DNA of 64,000 nucleotides, taken from positions 47,758 to 111,757 of the forward strand of contig JADJPJ010000037.1 of the NCBI GenBank assembly GCA_016713325.1. Reading direction: 5' to 3'. Numbering within the stretch: the stretch's first letter is position 1; each line of letters opens with the position of its first letter. The stretch comes from Candidatus Flexifilum affinis (lineage in GTDB: Bacteria; Chloroflexota; Anaerolineae; Aggregatilineales; Phototrophicaceae). This document shows, in pieces, positions 48,024 to 56,939 of this stretch. Made by a program: the position numbers and the translations under genes. Under the pieces are notes generated by a model, which was not told where the DNA came from, did not search any database, and saw only the letters and a program-made list of their open reading frames with translations.

Positions 48024-49943
48024 TCAAGGGCTGCGAAGTGTTACATCCTCGCCGAGAAGCGCCACCTGGGGGACGAACAGGCGCAGAATCGCCATGCGCA
48101 TGAACTGGGCGTGGGGGATGTTGGCGCCAAACTCCCATTCCAGCGCGAAGGGGTCGGCCTGGGGCAGCACGGGGAAGGCCAGCGCGGCCAGATCAGGGGT
48201 GAGTTCCAGCGCACGGTCGAGTGCCAGACGCGCCCCTTCGCGGTCGCCGTCGGCCAGCCGGAGCGCCGCGAGGTTGTACCAGCCGATGCCGTACTGTGGG
48301 GCCAGTGCGGTGTAGCGCTCGAAGGACTCGGCGGCGCCGACGGCATCGCCCGCCAACGCAAGCAGCATGCCGCGCTGGCCGTGGGTGATCGCGAGCTGCG
48401 GGTCGGCGGCGATGATCGCGTCCAGCGCCTCCGCCCCGCCCGTCAGATCGCCCGTGGCAATGGCCGTCGACAGCGTCTCGACGTAGCGTGTGTAGAGCGT
48501 CGTACTCCAGATGGCCGTGACCGCCAGGACCAGCGCCAGCAGCGCGATCAGCGTTGTCGCCACCCTGCGTACTGCCGACGGGCGGCCCTCAGATGAGGGG
48601 ACACTGGCAAACTCCGGTTGCACGTCCACCCCTACAGAACCAGTCCGCGGCTGTAGGGGCGGACCCGTGCGTCCGCCTCTCTCCCTCTCCCCGCTTGCTT
48701 GCAAGGCGCTTGCGTGAGAGAGGAGCTCGGGGGGTGAGGGGTTCATTGCCCCCACCACCACGATCAGCAGACCCAGCGCCAGCGCCGGCATCATGATCGT
48801 CGTGTCGAACAGCAGATGCACGCCAACTCCGACGACGGCCGCCCACAACCCGGCGGCCTCCCCACCCAGCGCGCGCCATCCGCCGGCGCGAAGGGGGCGA
48901 ATCAGCGCACGCAGCAGCAGCGCGGCGGTGAGGGCCAGCGCCACCAGTCCAACGATGCCCAGTTCCGCCATGACGTTGAAAACAAGGCTGTGAGCATGGC
49001 TGTGCGGTTCGTGGTTGGGCGTGGAATTCAGCCGGGCCAGTTCGCCGCCAAAGGTGAACAACCCGCTCCCCGTGATCGGCTGCTCGCGAAAAACGGTCAG
49101 CGCAGTGTCATAGATCCAGGTGCGCAGGTCGAGCGTGCGGCCGGCGCGGTTGAAGGTGCTGAGGAAGAAGACCGCCGCCACGATCAGCGCCCCGGCCAGA
49201 AGAAACCCGCTCACCGCCAAGACCCATCGGCGGCGCGATGCCGTCAGACGCTGAAGCGCCCCCCAGACGATCTGCGCCGGTGGGCCGAACAGTACGAACG
49301 TGGCAGCTCCGGCCGCCGCACCAAGCCAGGCGCCGCGCGACCCGATCAGGAAGACCAGCGCGGCGGTCGCGAGCGCGTACAGAGCCATCACCGGCCGTGC
49401 GACGCGTCGGGCGCTGAATGCCCGGCCCAGGGCCAGCGGCAGGAGCAGAATCAGGAACGTGCCGAAGGAATTGGTATTGCCGAAGACGCTCACCGGCAGG
49501 GCGGCCAGGCCGTTGGCCCAGATCACCTGCTGCTGGAGGAAGCCCACGGCCAGCGCGATCGCGCCGGGCAGCAGCAGCATATCGATCAGCGTCGCGCGGG
49601 TGATCCAGCGTCGGACGGCGGCCTCCGAGAGCGCGTACCACAGCCAGAGGTACAGTCCGACGTACCACAGGCCGATGGCGCTGCGCCGCCAGTCCTCCAG
49701 GTTAGCCAGAAACGAGAGCACGAAAGCGGCGATCCACAGCAGGATGGCCGGATCGAGCGGGGTGCCGGGCAACGTGCGACGGCCGCGCAGCCGCACCACC
49801 GTCCACCAACCGACGAGTCCGACCACCAGGCCCGTCGAGAGCGTGCGTATGGGTACGGTGAGGATGCCGTTGAAGGTCGCGCCGACGAGCAGCACGTAGG
49901 AGGCGACCATGAGGAACAGCGCAGGGCGCAGAATGCGGGTCAT
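48024..49943 (-). CDS. O-antigen ligase/polymerase-like membrane protein with TPR C-terminus
   Basis: A protein of about 640 residues. Ten or more helices include the Wzy/WaaL-type core, with a periplasmic loop containing NHEPHSHAHSLVFNVMAELGIVGL. The C-terminal part is a TPR-like region (GYPQYGIGWYNLAALRLADGDREGARLALDRAL-type repeats). Such proteins polymerise or ligate surface glycans, or glycosylate proteins. Between the membrane and TPR parts lies a stretch of about 45 residues encoded by a palindromic repeat (48629-48741) read in frame. The ATG at 49943 is preferred over a GTG at 49976. Confidence 0.75.
   Translation of the reverse strand: MTRILRPALFLMVASYVLLVGATFNGILTVPIRTLSTGLVVGLVGWWTVVRLRGRRTLPGTPLDPAILLWIAAFVLSFLANLEDWRRSAIGLWYVGLYLWLWYALSEAAVRRWITRATLIDMLLLPGAIALAVGFLQQQVIWANGLAALPVSVFGNTNSFGTFLILLLPLALGRAFSARRVARPVMALYALATAALVFLIGSRGAWLGAAAGAATFVLFGPPAQIVWGALQRLTASRRRWVLAVSGFLLAGALIVAAVFFLSTFNRAGRTLDLRTWIYDTALTVFREQPITGSGLFTFGGELARLNSTPNHEPHSHAHSLVFNVMAELGIVGLVALALTAALLLRALIRPLRAGGWRALGGEAAGLWAAVVGVGVHLLFDTTIMMPALALGLLIVVVGAMNPSPPELLSHASALQASGERERGGRTGPPLQPRTGSVGVDVQPEFASVPSSEGRPSAVRRVATTLIALLALVLAVTAIWSTTLYTRYVETLSTAIATGDLTGGAEALDAIIAADPQLAITHGQRGMLLALAGDAVGAAESFERYTALAPQYGIGWYNLAALRLADGDREGARLALDRALELTPDLAALAFPVLPQADPFALEWEFGANIPHAQFMRMAILRLFVPQVALLGEDVTLRSP
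48629..48741. repeat. Palindromic repeat lying in frame inside the ligase-TPR gene
   Basis: CCCCTACAG (48629-48637) and CTGTAGGGG (48651-48659) form one stem, and GGCGGAC/GTCCGCC (48658-48664 / 48671-48677) another. TCTCTCCCTCTCCCC and a TTGCTTGCAAGGCG segment lead to GGGGGGTGAGGGG. The same parts occur in the intergenic repeats at 13659, 14761, 36945 and 50095. Here the element is translated as a low-complexity linker (from PSPPELLSH to PPLQPRTG). Confidence 0.65.
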
Positions 49944-50022
49944 GAGCAGGCGATCCGGCTTGGGCAGGCGGCACACATGCCCGCATTATAAGTCATGAGG
50001 CAAGAGGAATGAGGAATGAGAA

Positions 50023-50044
50023 GGGGCACAACGTGTTGTGCCCC
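50023..50044. repeat. Perfect GGGGCACAAC palindrome
   Basis: GGGGCACAAC (50023-50032) and GTTGTGCCCC (50035-50044) are separated by 2 nt. It lies in the gap between two minus-strand genes and belongs with the nearby inverted-repeat unit at 50066-50179. It could also stall transcription after the downstream gene. Confidence 0.5.
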
Positions 50045-50065
50045 CATAAAGTGTGCTTCCTTTAC

Positions 50066-50179
50066 TGGTGTATCCGAGAAATCACCCAAATTGGTTGTAG
50101 GGACGCGCAACAGCGCGTCCGCCGTGACGGACAGCCAGAAGGCCATCCCTACAATGCGCTCTAGTGGTCGGATACACCA
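50066..50179. repeat. MITE-like unit with 12-bp terminal inverted repeats
   Basis: TGGTGTATCCGA (50066-50077) and TCGGATACACCA (50168-50179) are perfect inverted repeats at the ends of a 114-bp segment. Inside are TTGTAGGGA (50095-50103) with TCCCTACAA (50146-50154), and the hairpin GGACGCGC-AACA-GCGCGTCC (50101-50120). No reading frame is supported. The unit ends one base before the stop codon region of the secreted protein gene at 50181. Confidence 0.6.
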
Positions 50180-50180
50180 T

Positions 50181-51734
50181 TTACTCCGCCGGCACTCCGA
50201 CAAGCTCGACGGCGTCTATCTCGTTCCAACTGCCGGTGCGCGTCTGATCGAGATAGATCGTGACCGTGTCGACCGGCTCGGTGATGCCGCTGACGTCGAC
50301 CATGAACACGCCGGGGCACGGCGTATTGCCGATGTCGTCGGCGCTGTCCGGCAGGTCGAAGCTGGCGCCGCTTGCGCTGCTGCTCAGCTCGATCAGGATG
50401 ATCGCGCCCGGGTTGTAGGTCTGGTAGATGTTCACCTGTGTCGGGATGACCGCTTCGTCATAGGTCAGCATCAGCGAATCCTTGCCGGTCGATGTGGCCG
50501 AAGCCCAGGCCGTGCCGATATCGCCGCAGGAGTCGGTATCCGGCTCGCCGGTGGCCTGCTCGAAACTCCAGCTTGAGGATCCGTACTGGCTGCTGCCGCT
50601 GGCCGAAGCCGCCCACTGGCCGATCGTCTCAGCAGTCAATACGACGGGTTCGGTCGCGCTTTCCTCAAAGGTGATGCCATTGATGAGGGCCAGCACCGCT
50701 TCCCCATGGGCGTCCGGGTTGTCCGCATATTCGATCGCCAGCAGGACCAGGCCCTGCGGAAATTCGACGATGATCAACTGGCCAAGTTCGACGTCTTCGC
50801 CGCTCACCATCACGGCAGCCGTCGGAACGGTCACACCGTCCAGTGGGGCAATCTCGCCCTCCGTGGTCAACTCTGCCATTTCGATGATCTGACCCGCCAT
50901 GGCTTCCGGCGTGTCAACGGTCAGTCCCAGATCATCAACGCCTGCCGGGACTACCAGGCTGATTGTGAAGGCGCCCTTTGGCAGAGTGGTATCGTTCTGC
51001 ATGGCCTGGCTCGCCGCTTCGCTGTTCGCGATGTCGAGCTGGAACTCGTTCGCCTCACGCGTCACCCAGCCGTCGGCGATCGGGATATTCAGCCCGCCGA
51101 AAACATAGGCAGTTCCCTCCGCAGGAACCGGCTCTTCCGTGGCCACCGGCGGTTCTTCGTTAGCGACCGGCGCCTCAGCGACGGGCGTGTAGGCAATCGA
51201 ACTGAGCACGGCCTGCACATCTTCCGTCAGATATTCGGCGACCTCGTCGCCCTTCTGAATGGCGACCATCACCGTGCCATCGGCAAATGCAAACGCATAG
51301 AGCAATACCTCTCCACCAGGGATCATCTCGCTCGATGCCAGGGCGCTGGCCGCAGCCACGCTGAAACCATTCTCTTTGGCCACCACAGCATCTGAACCCA
51401 GCAGGCTGAGGAACGTCTCCAGGGCAACCGTGGGCGCGGCGTTGCTGTCAATGCCCATGCTGCCAAGCGATGAAGGCGTGGCGATGCTGATACCGATCTG
51501 TTCCCCGGTCATCGCCCCGCCGCCGCCCGCCAGCGTGTCGAGCGCCGCCTGTTCGTTGGCGACGTAGATCGATCCGCTGTTGGAGTCGGACGCCGACGCC
51601 CAGCCCGCCGGCACAGCAGCGCTGAGCCCTTCCAATTCGACGCTCTCGCCCTGTGCCCATGCGACCGAAACGGCCATCAGAAGCAAAATAACAGCCAAAG
51701 TGAGTGTTCTCCAGGTGCTGCGCGAAGTCGTCAT
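50181..51734 (-). CDS. Secreted protein of unknown function with discoidin-like C-terminal region
   Basis: A 517-residue protein with a signal peptide (TWRTLTLAVILLLMAVSVAWAQ). Two related segments (about 25-150 and 195-320) resemble each other, each ending with a hydrophobic strand and a calculation-like ALINGITFEES or AVLSSIAYTPV end. An acidic Pro/Glu linker separates them. The last about 150 residues (SYGSSSWSFEQATGEPDTDSCGDIGTAWAS...TVTIYLDQTRTGSWNEIDAVELVG) look like a galactose-binding/F5-8-type domain. The ATG at 51734 follows AAGGAG. Confidence 0.7.
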   Translation of the reverse strand: MTTSRSTWRTLTLAVILLLMAVSVAWAQGESVELEGLSAAVPAGWASASDSNSGSIYVANEQAALDTLAGGGGAMTGEQIGISIATPSSLGSMGIDSNAAPTVALETFLSLLGSDAVVAKENGFSVAAASALASSEMIPGGEVLLYAFAFADGTVMVAIQKGDEVAEYLTEDVQAVLSSIAYTPVAEAPVANEEPPVATEEPVPAEGTAYVFGGLNIPIADGWVTREANEFQLDIANSEAASQAMQNDTTLPKGAFTISLVVPAGVDDLGLTVDTPEAMAGQIIEMAELTTEGEIAPLDGVTVPTAAVMVSGEDVELGQLIIVEFPQGLVLLAIEYADNPDAHGEAVLALINGITFEESATEPVVLTAETIGQWAASASGSSQYGSSSWSFEQATGEPDTDSCGDIGTAWASATSTGKDSLMLTYDEAVIPTQVNIYQTYNPGAIILIELSSSASGASFDLPDSADDIGNTPCPGVFMVDVSGITEPVDTVTIYLDQTRTGSWNEIDAVELVGVPAE

Positions 51735-51846
51735 CAGAACATTCTCCTTGAATAAACGGGGCATTCCCCGATCATGGGCCGTGCGCGCCGGTTCAGGAAC
51801 TACGCGATAATATTCTAAACGGATCCCGATGAAGGTGCGAATAATC

Positions 51847-52230
51847 ATGAGTAGACGACCGAACACACCACCCACGGACGCCGACATCGAGCACCTGCTG
51901 CGGGACAGCCCGCAGGAGGCGCGGGCGGCGTTCGTCGCGCTGCGGGCGCTGATCCATGACACGCTGGACGGCATGAGCGAGCGCTATTTGCCAGGCTGGG
52001 GTGCGGTCGGCTTCCACCACCCGCACGCCGGCTACATGGTCGGCCTGTTTGTGCGCGCGAACGAGATTCTGGTGCTGTTCGAGCATGGTGCAGAGCTGCC
52101 CGACCCGGAGGGACTGCTGACGGGGTCACAAAAACAAACGCGCCAGATCCCGATCCGGCGCGTCGAAGTGATTCCTGAAAACGGCCTGCGCGCGCTGCTG
52201 CACGCGGCCGCCGCCTGGGGGCGGAGATGA
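51847..52230 (+). CDS. DUF1801-type (YdhG-like) small protein
   Basis: A 127-residue protein. ARAAFVALRALIHDTLDGMSERYLPGWGAVGF is the core of the DUF1801 fold, followed by GYMVGLFVRANEILVLFEHGAELPDPEGLL. The function of the family is not established. An in-frame ATG at 51829 is an alternative start. Its last 96 bp (52129-52224) are repeated almost exactly at 57786-57881, where the copy ends at once in a TGA. Confidence 0.75.
   Translation: MSRRPNTPPTDADIEHLLRDSPQEARAAFVALRALIHDTLDGMSERYLPGWGAVGFHHPHAGYMVGLFVRANEILVLFEHGAELPDPEGLLTGSQKQTRQIPIRRVEVIPENGLRALLHAAAAWGRR
52129..52224 (+). repeat. Left copy of a 96-bp direct repeat flanking a catabolic cassette
   Basis: This is the 3' end of the DUF1801 gene. 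It matches 57786-57881 over 96 bp with two mismatches (T/C and G/T). The two copies face the same way and bracket about 5.6 kb that is less G+C-rich than its surroundings. A duplicated gene 3' end of this kind is a common trace of integration or of a recombination event. Confidence 0.9.
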
Positions 52231-52269
52231 CGGAACAGTGAAATTACCCGCCCGGTCGATTTGTGCCCA

Positions 52270-53256
52270 TCAGGTCGGCGACTCTGGGACCGGTAATGCT
52301 GAGAAGCTGGCAATATATCGCTCGGCGGCGCGCGCAAAAGTCGGCAGGTTCGTCTGACAGCCCCATGCTTCAACGACAAAGCTGGCGACGACCGCCCCAA
52401 AGCGGGCAGAATCCTCCAAAGAGTAGCCAGCCGCAATGCCGAAGGCGACTCCTCCGACGAAGCCATCACCAGCGCCGGTGGGGTCCACGACGCGTTCCGC
52501 CAGCACAATCGGGATGTCGATCGCGTCGTTTGGCGTGATAATCTGACTCCCGAGTGTGCCGCGCGTCGCGATGATCGCCCGGATGCCCAACCCGAACAGG
52601 CTGCTTCGGTTATCCAGGCCCAGGAAGGTGATTAACTGCTGAAGCTCGTGCTCGGTGCAGATGAGCAAATGGGTGGTGCGACAGATGGCATCGGCATAGT
52701 CGGGAGCAGTCATCACGGCGCCGCTGGCGATCACAATACCACCGGCATTCCGCACGAGTTGCGCCGCACATAAGGTGAAGCGGTCGAAACGGTAGTTGAT
52801 CACCGCGACTTTTGTCTGCTCCAAGACCTCGGCGTTCGGCTCGTACTCTTCCTGTCGGGCGGCGGCACCCAGGTGAGATAGGCAGACCGACTTCCCATCC
52901 GGCTCACTGTAAAGGAAGCTGTGCCCGCACAAGCCCTCAGGAACGAGAATGGCGCCGTTCAGATTCACATCCAACTGGTCAAAGTACGCCTGATAGCCAC
53001 GCGTCACGAAATCCTGACCAACAACGCCGATGAGGCCTGTTCGCGCTCCAAGCCTTGCAGCAGCAGCGACATTGTTCGGGGCGCACCCGCCAAAGAAGAT
53101 GCGTTCCACCAACTCAATAGGCCCGGTAATCTGGACCGTGTCGCCAGGCAGTGGAAGACGTTCGACGACAAACAGATGGTCAAAGTTCGACCAGGACCCC
53201 ACGCCGACCACATCCAGCGATTTTTCACCCTGGGCACGCATCATCACCCATGCCAT
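52270..53256 (-). CDS. PfkB-family carbohydrate/nucleoside kinase
   Basis: A 328-residue ribokinase-like protein. The N-terminal signature GGCAPNNVAAAARLGARTGLIGVVG and the C-terminal signature VDPTGAGDGFVGGVAFG with catalytic Asp264 are both present. It phosphorylates a sugar, nucleoside or similar small molecule with ATP. It is the last gene of the catabolic cassette, starting 3 nt after the amidohydrolase stop. The substrate is not readable but should follow from the imported compound. Confidence 0.88.
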   Translation of the reverse strand: MAWVMMRAQGEKSLDVVGVGSWSNFDHLFVVERLPLPGDTVQITGPIELVERIFFGGCAPNNVAAAARLGARTGLIGVVGQDFVTRGYQAYFDQLDVNLNGAILVPEGLCGHSFLYSEPDGKSVCLSHLGAAARQEEYEPNAEVLEQTKVAVINYRFDRFTLCAAQLVRNAGGIVIASGAVMTAPDYADAICRTTHLLICTEHELQQLITFLGLDNRSSLFGLGIRAIIATRGTLGSQIITPNDAIDIPIVLAERVVDPTGAGDGFVGGVAFGIAAGYSLEDSARFGAVVASFVVEAWGCQTNLPTFARAAERYIASFSALPVPESPT

Positions 53257-53259
53257 CTG

Positions 53260-54057
53260 CTAAAGGTTCCACACTCGCTTGGCGTTTTCGTGGAAGATGA
53301 GTTCAAGTTCGCGGTCGGTGAAGCGACATTCCTCGACCTTGACGCGTTCCACTTTCGGCGACTGGAACGGAGCATCACTTCCGTACATTAGCCGTTCCGC
53401 GCCGACAGAACGCACGAAGGCCTTGATGTCGTAGGGCCAGGCCTGCGACATATCGCAGTAGACGTTGGGCGTCTCTTTGGCGGCGATGATCGCTTCTGTC
53501 AGATAATCGTGCAGCCCCATGTGCGCAATGACGACGGTAGTATTAGGATACTGGCGCGCCGCATAGGCCTGGAGCGAGGGCAGATCGCGACTGGCATGCC
53601 CGGAATGGAACATCACCGGAATCTTAAAGTGGGCAGCAGCTTCCATCATCGGTCCGACTACCTTCAGGCTGGTCGGATTGTAGAAGTCAGCACGAGCGAC
53701 CAGTTCGCCCAGACCCTTCATGCCACGATTTTCCACAAAATGCGTGATGGTCTTCCAGACAAAGTCCTCGCCGAAGAGCGGGTTGATACGGATAGCGCCG
53801 ATGATTCGTTCAGGATACTTAGCGGCAGCCCGTGCGACGGCCTCGTTTGCCTGAGTGAAGTCGAAGTCGGACGGGGGATTCAGTACCCGATCCGGCGTCA
53901 CCAGGACCACCTTGCTGATACCGTATTCATCCAAGCAGCGGATCACACTGTCCGGATCATCGTAGATCAGATAAGGTACGGTCAAGTGCTCGGCGATCGC
54001 AGGATCTGCGCCATAATGCATATGGGTGTCGATGATTTCCATGCCGTTAATCGGCAT
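53260..54057 (-). CDS. Amidohydrolase family (amidohydrolase-2) metal-dependent hydrolase
   Basis: A 265-residue TIM-barrel hydrolase. The metal motif IDTHMHYG lies at the start. MFHSGHASRD and VIAHMGLHDYL supply further His ligands, and MYGSDAPF carries the conserved Asp near residue 232. Members hydrolyse or decarboxylate small carboxylic or amide compounds. The ATG at 54057 has GGAGG 6 nt upstream and is preferred over 54069. It is co-transcribed with the PfkB kinase. Confidence 0.88.
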   Translation of the reverse strand: MPINGMEIIDTHMHYGADPAIAEHLTVPYLIYDDPDSVIRCLDEYGISKVVLVTPDRVLNPPSDFDFTQANEAVARAAAKYPERIIGAIRINPLFGEDFVWKTITHFVENRGMKGLGELVARADFYNPTSLKVVGPMMEAAAHFKIPVMFHSGHASRDLPSLQAYAARQYPNTTVVIAHMGLHDYLTEAIIAAKETPNVYCDMSQAWPYDIKAFVRSVGAERLMYGSDAPFQSPKVERVKVEECRFTDRELELIFHENAKRVWNL

Positions 54058-54164
54058 ACGAGCCTCCATTTCGAGTTCCCCTGTACTCCGCCCATCTGAC
54101 GCGGACGTAGAGTACAGGGGAAAGGTTACATCATTGCATCAGACCTCGGCAATGACGCGCAGAG

Positions 54165-55247
54165 CTAACTGCCGCCATACGCCTCGAGATATGCGGCATG
54201 AGCCTCTTCCATCAGGACCACGCCCTCCGGATCGACAACCGCTTCAAGCGTCCCAGTCACGTTCACGAAATAGTCGTTCGTGGCGTCCCAGCGCGCTTTC
54301 CAGTAGGCATAGCCATCCTCGCTGAGGATATCTCGCTCAATCTCCTCTGGGTTCAAGGGATAGTGCTCATAGTTTTGCCAGAACGTAATGAAGTCGTCCA
54401 CCGCCATGTTGGCGCCAGTCTGCTGATTGAGTACGTCGAGGATCATCTGGCCACCCTCTGAAGGATTCGCCTCGACGAAGTTCACAATGCGGAACCACAC
54501 ATGCAGCAGCTTGACCAGCACATCCTGATTCTCTGCGGCATACTGCGGCGTTGTGATAATGCCATTGATCGGAGGCGGCGCAAGTTCAGGACCGGTGACG
54601 ATGGCCTTCATGCCTTCCTGAGTCAGGCGAGTACGCTGAGGAATGCCACCGAGGTAGAAGTCGCCCGTACCAGACAAAAATGCGGCGAGCCCCTCATCGG
54701 GATTCAGGTCGACAATTTCGAAATCACTGTTGAAGTCCAGACCGGCGTTTGTTGCAGCGCTCAGGACGGCCTGCTCCATGTCGGTATTGCCGGTCGTGAC
54801 CACGGTCTTGCCGCGCATCTGCTCTACAGCCGCCTGTACGGCCTCTTCGCGTGTCATCCCTTCCGCCTCGAATTCGTCGGCTGACTTGTATTCCGGACGC
54901 GCCATCAATGCGGCGCCCTCAGTGAAGATATTGAAACCATACCAGTAGACGAAGTTGAAGTTCTCATGCGTTGCGATAACGGAGGTCTCGTTGTTGATCG
55001 CAACGTCGACTTCACCGGCTGCCAGCGCTTCCTGGACCTCAGTCCAACCCAAAATGACAAACTCGACGTCGAGTCCTTCTTCTTCGTACCAACCCATCTC
55101 CTGACCGAGGATTGGCAGCAACGTGTCCTGGAATGGCGAAACGCCATAGCGCACCTTGACCATGTCCTGCGCGCTTCCGGGCGCAACCATCAGCACCAGG
55201 GCGAATACAACAAACATGAACGTCATGACACGTGTACTGTTCTTCAT
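54165..55247 (-). CDS. ABC transporter substrate-binding protein, NMT1/SsuA-TauA-like
   Basis: A 360-residue secreted binding protein with a signal peptide (STRVMTFMFVVFALVLMVAPGSAQ). The type II fold begins VKVRYGVSPFQDTLLPILGQEMGWYEEEGLDVEF, and GEVDVAINNETSVIAT marks the ligand pocket. This class binds sulfonates, nitrate, pyrimidine precursors or similar organic ions. The ATG at 55247 follows GGAGG. It delivers substrate to the permease and ATPase encoded just upstream. Confidence 0.9.
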   Translation of the reverse strand: MKNSTRVMTFMFVVFALVLMVAPGSAQDMVKVRYGVSPFQDTLLPILGQEMGWYEEEGLDVEFVILGWTEVQEALAAGEVDVAINNETSVIATHENFNFVYWYGFNIFTEGAALMARPEYKSADEFEAEGMTREEAVQAAVEQMRGKTVVTTGNTDMEQAVLSAATNAGLDFNSDFEIVDLNPDEGLAAFLSGTGDFYLGGIPQRTRLTQEGMKAIVTGPELAPPPINGIITTPQYAAENQDVLVKLLHVWFRIVNFVEANPSEGGQMILDVLNQQTGANMAVDDFITFWQNYEHYPLNPEEIERDILSEDGYAYWKARWDATNDYFVNVTGTLEAVVDPEGVVLMEEAHAAYLEAYGGS

Positions 55248-55347
55248 GTGTTTATCCTCCAAATCTCAACCTAAGGCACGCTGTCGTGTTTGAAACTCCC
55301 CCGAAATAGCTGACCACGACTCTTTTCGATAAGCATCTCCTTCATGC

Positions 55348-56133
55348 TCAATGGCTGCGTTCCGTCCATACCGTCAAACGTCGGGTGATTGTATTGAGTA
55401 AGCGATCCACGGCTGTAGCTTCCAGACCAATGATCAGAATACCGAGGAAGATCGTCTGGGTGTTTAGACTCCGCCGGGCAACCATGATCATGAACCCGAG
55501 ACCGGACTGCGCGCCCATCAGTTCAGCAGCAATCGTCAGGCCAAAAGCCAGGGCAAGGGCCACACGCCACCCGGCGATCAGTTCGGGGATGATCGCCGGA
55601 ATGATGACCGTGCGATAAATGTGCGCGGTGTTTGCGCCAAGCGATTGCGCGGCTTGCGTATAAATCCTGGGGACGTTGCGCACCGCCTCGACCGTGCTAA
55701 TGACCATCACCATGAAGCATCCCATCCCCGCGAGGAGGATCTGTCCAAAATCGCCAATGCCAAACCACAGGATGAAGAAAGGCACCAGCGCAATAGGCGG
55801 GATGGGGCGAATGGCTTCGATAATAGGATCCAGGATGGCGAAGACGATCTGAAATCGACTCATGACCATTCCGACAATCATCCCGATGAGCGATCCGAGG
55901 ATGAAGCTGCTGATCACCCGTATCAGCGTCACGACCGAATGCTCAAGGATCGTACTTTGCACCTGTCCCAGCGTCTCAAGGATAGCCGGGGGGCTGGGGA
56001 ACTTGAGCGGAGGGATCAACTCGAACTGCTCCGTCGCCAAGTACCACAGTATCAGCATCATGACGATCGAGAACATGCTGATAAGCCGTTTTTTTCGCTG
56101 ACGACGCCGAATCTCGGCGGGAGAGAGAATCAT
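55348..56133 (-). CDS. ABC transporter permease, SsuC/TauC-like
   Basis: A 261-residue BPD-type permease with about six helices. The coupling loop is EAVRNVPRIYTQAAQSLGANTAHIYRTVIIPAIIPELIAGWRVAL, with the conserved EAA...G pattern. Its ATG overlaps the ATPase stop (TGATG), so the two are translated together. It forms the channel for the import system that feeds the amidohydrolase and kinase. Confidence 0.92.
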   Translation of the reverse strand: MILSPAEIRRRQRKKRLISMFSIVMMLILWYLATEQFELIPPLKFPSPPAILETLGQVQSTILEHSVVTLIRVISSFILGSLIGMIVGMVMSRFQIVFAILDPIIEAIRPIPPIALVPFFILWFGIGDFGQILLAGMGCFMVMVISTVEAVRNVPRIYTQAAQSLGANTAHIYRTVIIPAIIPELIAGWRVALALAFGLTIAAELMGAQSGLGFMIMVARRSLNTQTIFLGILIIGLEATAVDRLLNTITRRLTVWTERSH

Positions 56134-56930
56134 CAGTCGGCTCCGATCGTTTCTGCCTGACTCAGGCTATCCATGATCTGTTGGCGAAGCTGTTGAAACG
56201 GCTGGGTGGTTTTCACACGCCCATCAGACTGCTTCTCAAACGGCACCTGAAACTCGCGCGCGATACGCGCCGGCCGAGGCGTCATGACGACAACGCGATC
56301 CCCAATGAAGATCGCTTCTTCGATATCGTGAGTGATAAAGACGATGGTGCGCTTACGCTGCTGCCACTGACGCAGTAACTCGATCTGCATCTTCTCTTTG
56401 GTGAAAACGTCAAGAGCGCCGAAGGGCTCATCCATCAGCAGGATCTCAGGATCGTTCGCGTATGCCCGCGCCAGGTCGACACGCTTCTTCATGCCTCCTG
56501 ATAGCTGTCGCGGGAAGAGATGACGGTACTCGGTCAGACCAACCAGTTCCAGCAGTTCGGCAACACGCGCCTTGCGTTCGGCTTCAGCAACGCCTCGCGC
56601 TCGAGGGCCATACTCGAGGTTTTGTACGACCGTCAGCCAGGGAAATACCGAGTCCTGTTGAAAGACGACGGCTCGATCGGGTCCTGGTCCGGTGACATTC
56701 CGTCCGTCCACCAGCACCTGGCCCGAAGTAGGCAGGAGGAATCCGGCGATCAGGTTCAAGAGAGTCGATTTGCCGCAGCCTGATGGACCGACTATGCACA
56801 GAACTTCGTTCGTGGCCACCTCAAGGTTGGCATCGCTCAGGGCCTCTACAGACGCTCCTCCGGACGCATCGAAGATTTTGTCGACATGTTGCAGGCAAAT
56901 CCTGATGTCATTCGAGACAGATCTCTGCAT
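56133..56930 (-). CDS. ABC transporter ATP-binding protein, SsuB/TauB-like
   Basis: A 265-residue ATPase. Walker A GPSGCGKSTLLN, Q-loop FQQDSVFPW, signature LSGGMKKRVDLARA, Walker B ILLMDEPFGALD and switch His in FITHDIEEA are all present. It powers the uptake system of the cassette. It lies 9 nt downstream of the GntR gene stop and overlaps the permease gene. Confidence 0.94.
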   Translation of the reverse strand: MQRSVSNDIRICLQHVDKIFDASGGASVEALSDANLEVATNEVLCIVGPSGCGKSTLLNLIAGFLLPTSGQVLVDGRNVTGPGPDRAVVFQQDSVFPWLTVVQNLEYGPRARGVAEAERKARVAELLELVGLTEYRHLFPRQLSGGMKKRVDLARAYANDPEILLMDEPFGALDVFTKEKMQIELLRQWQQRKRTIVFITHDIEEAIFIGDRVVVMTPRPARIAREFQVPFEKQSDGRVKTTQPFQQLRQQIMDSLSQAETIGAD

Positions 56931-56939
56931 CGGTCGCTC

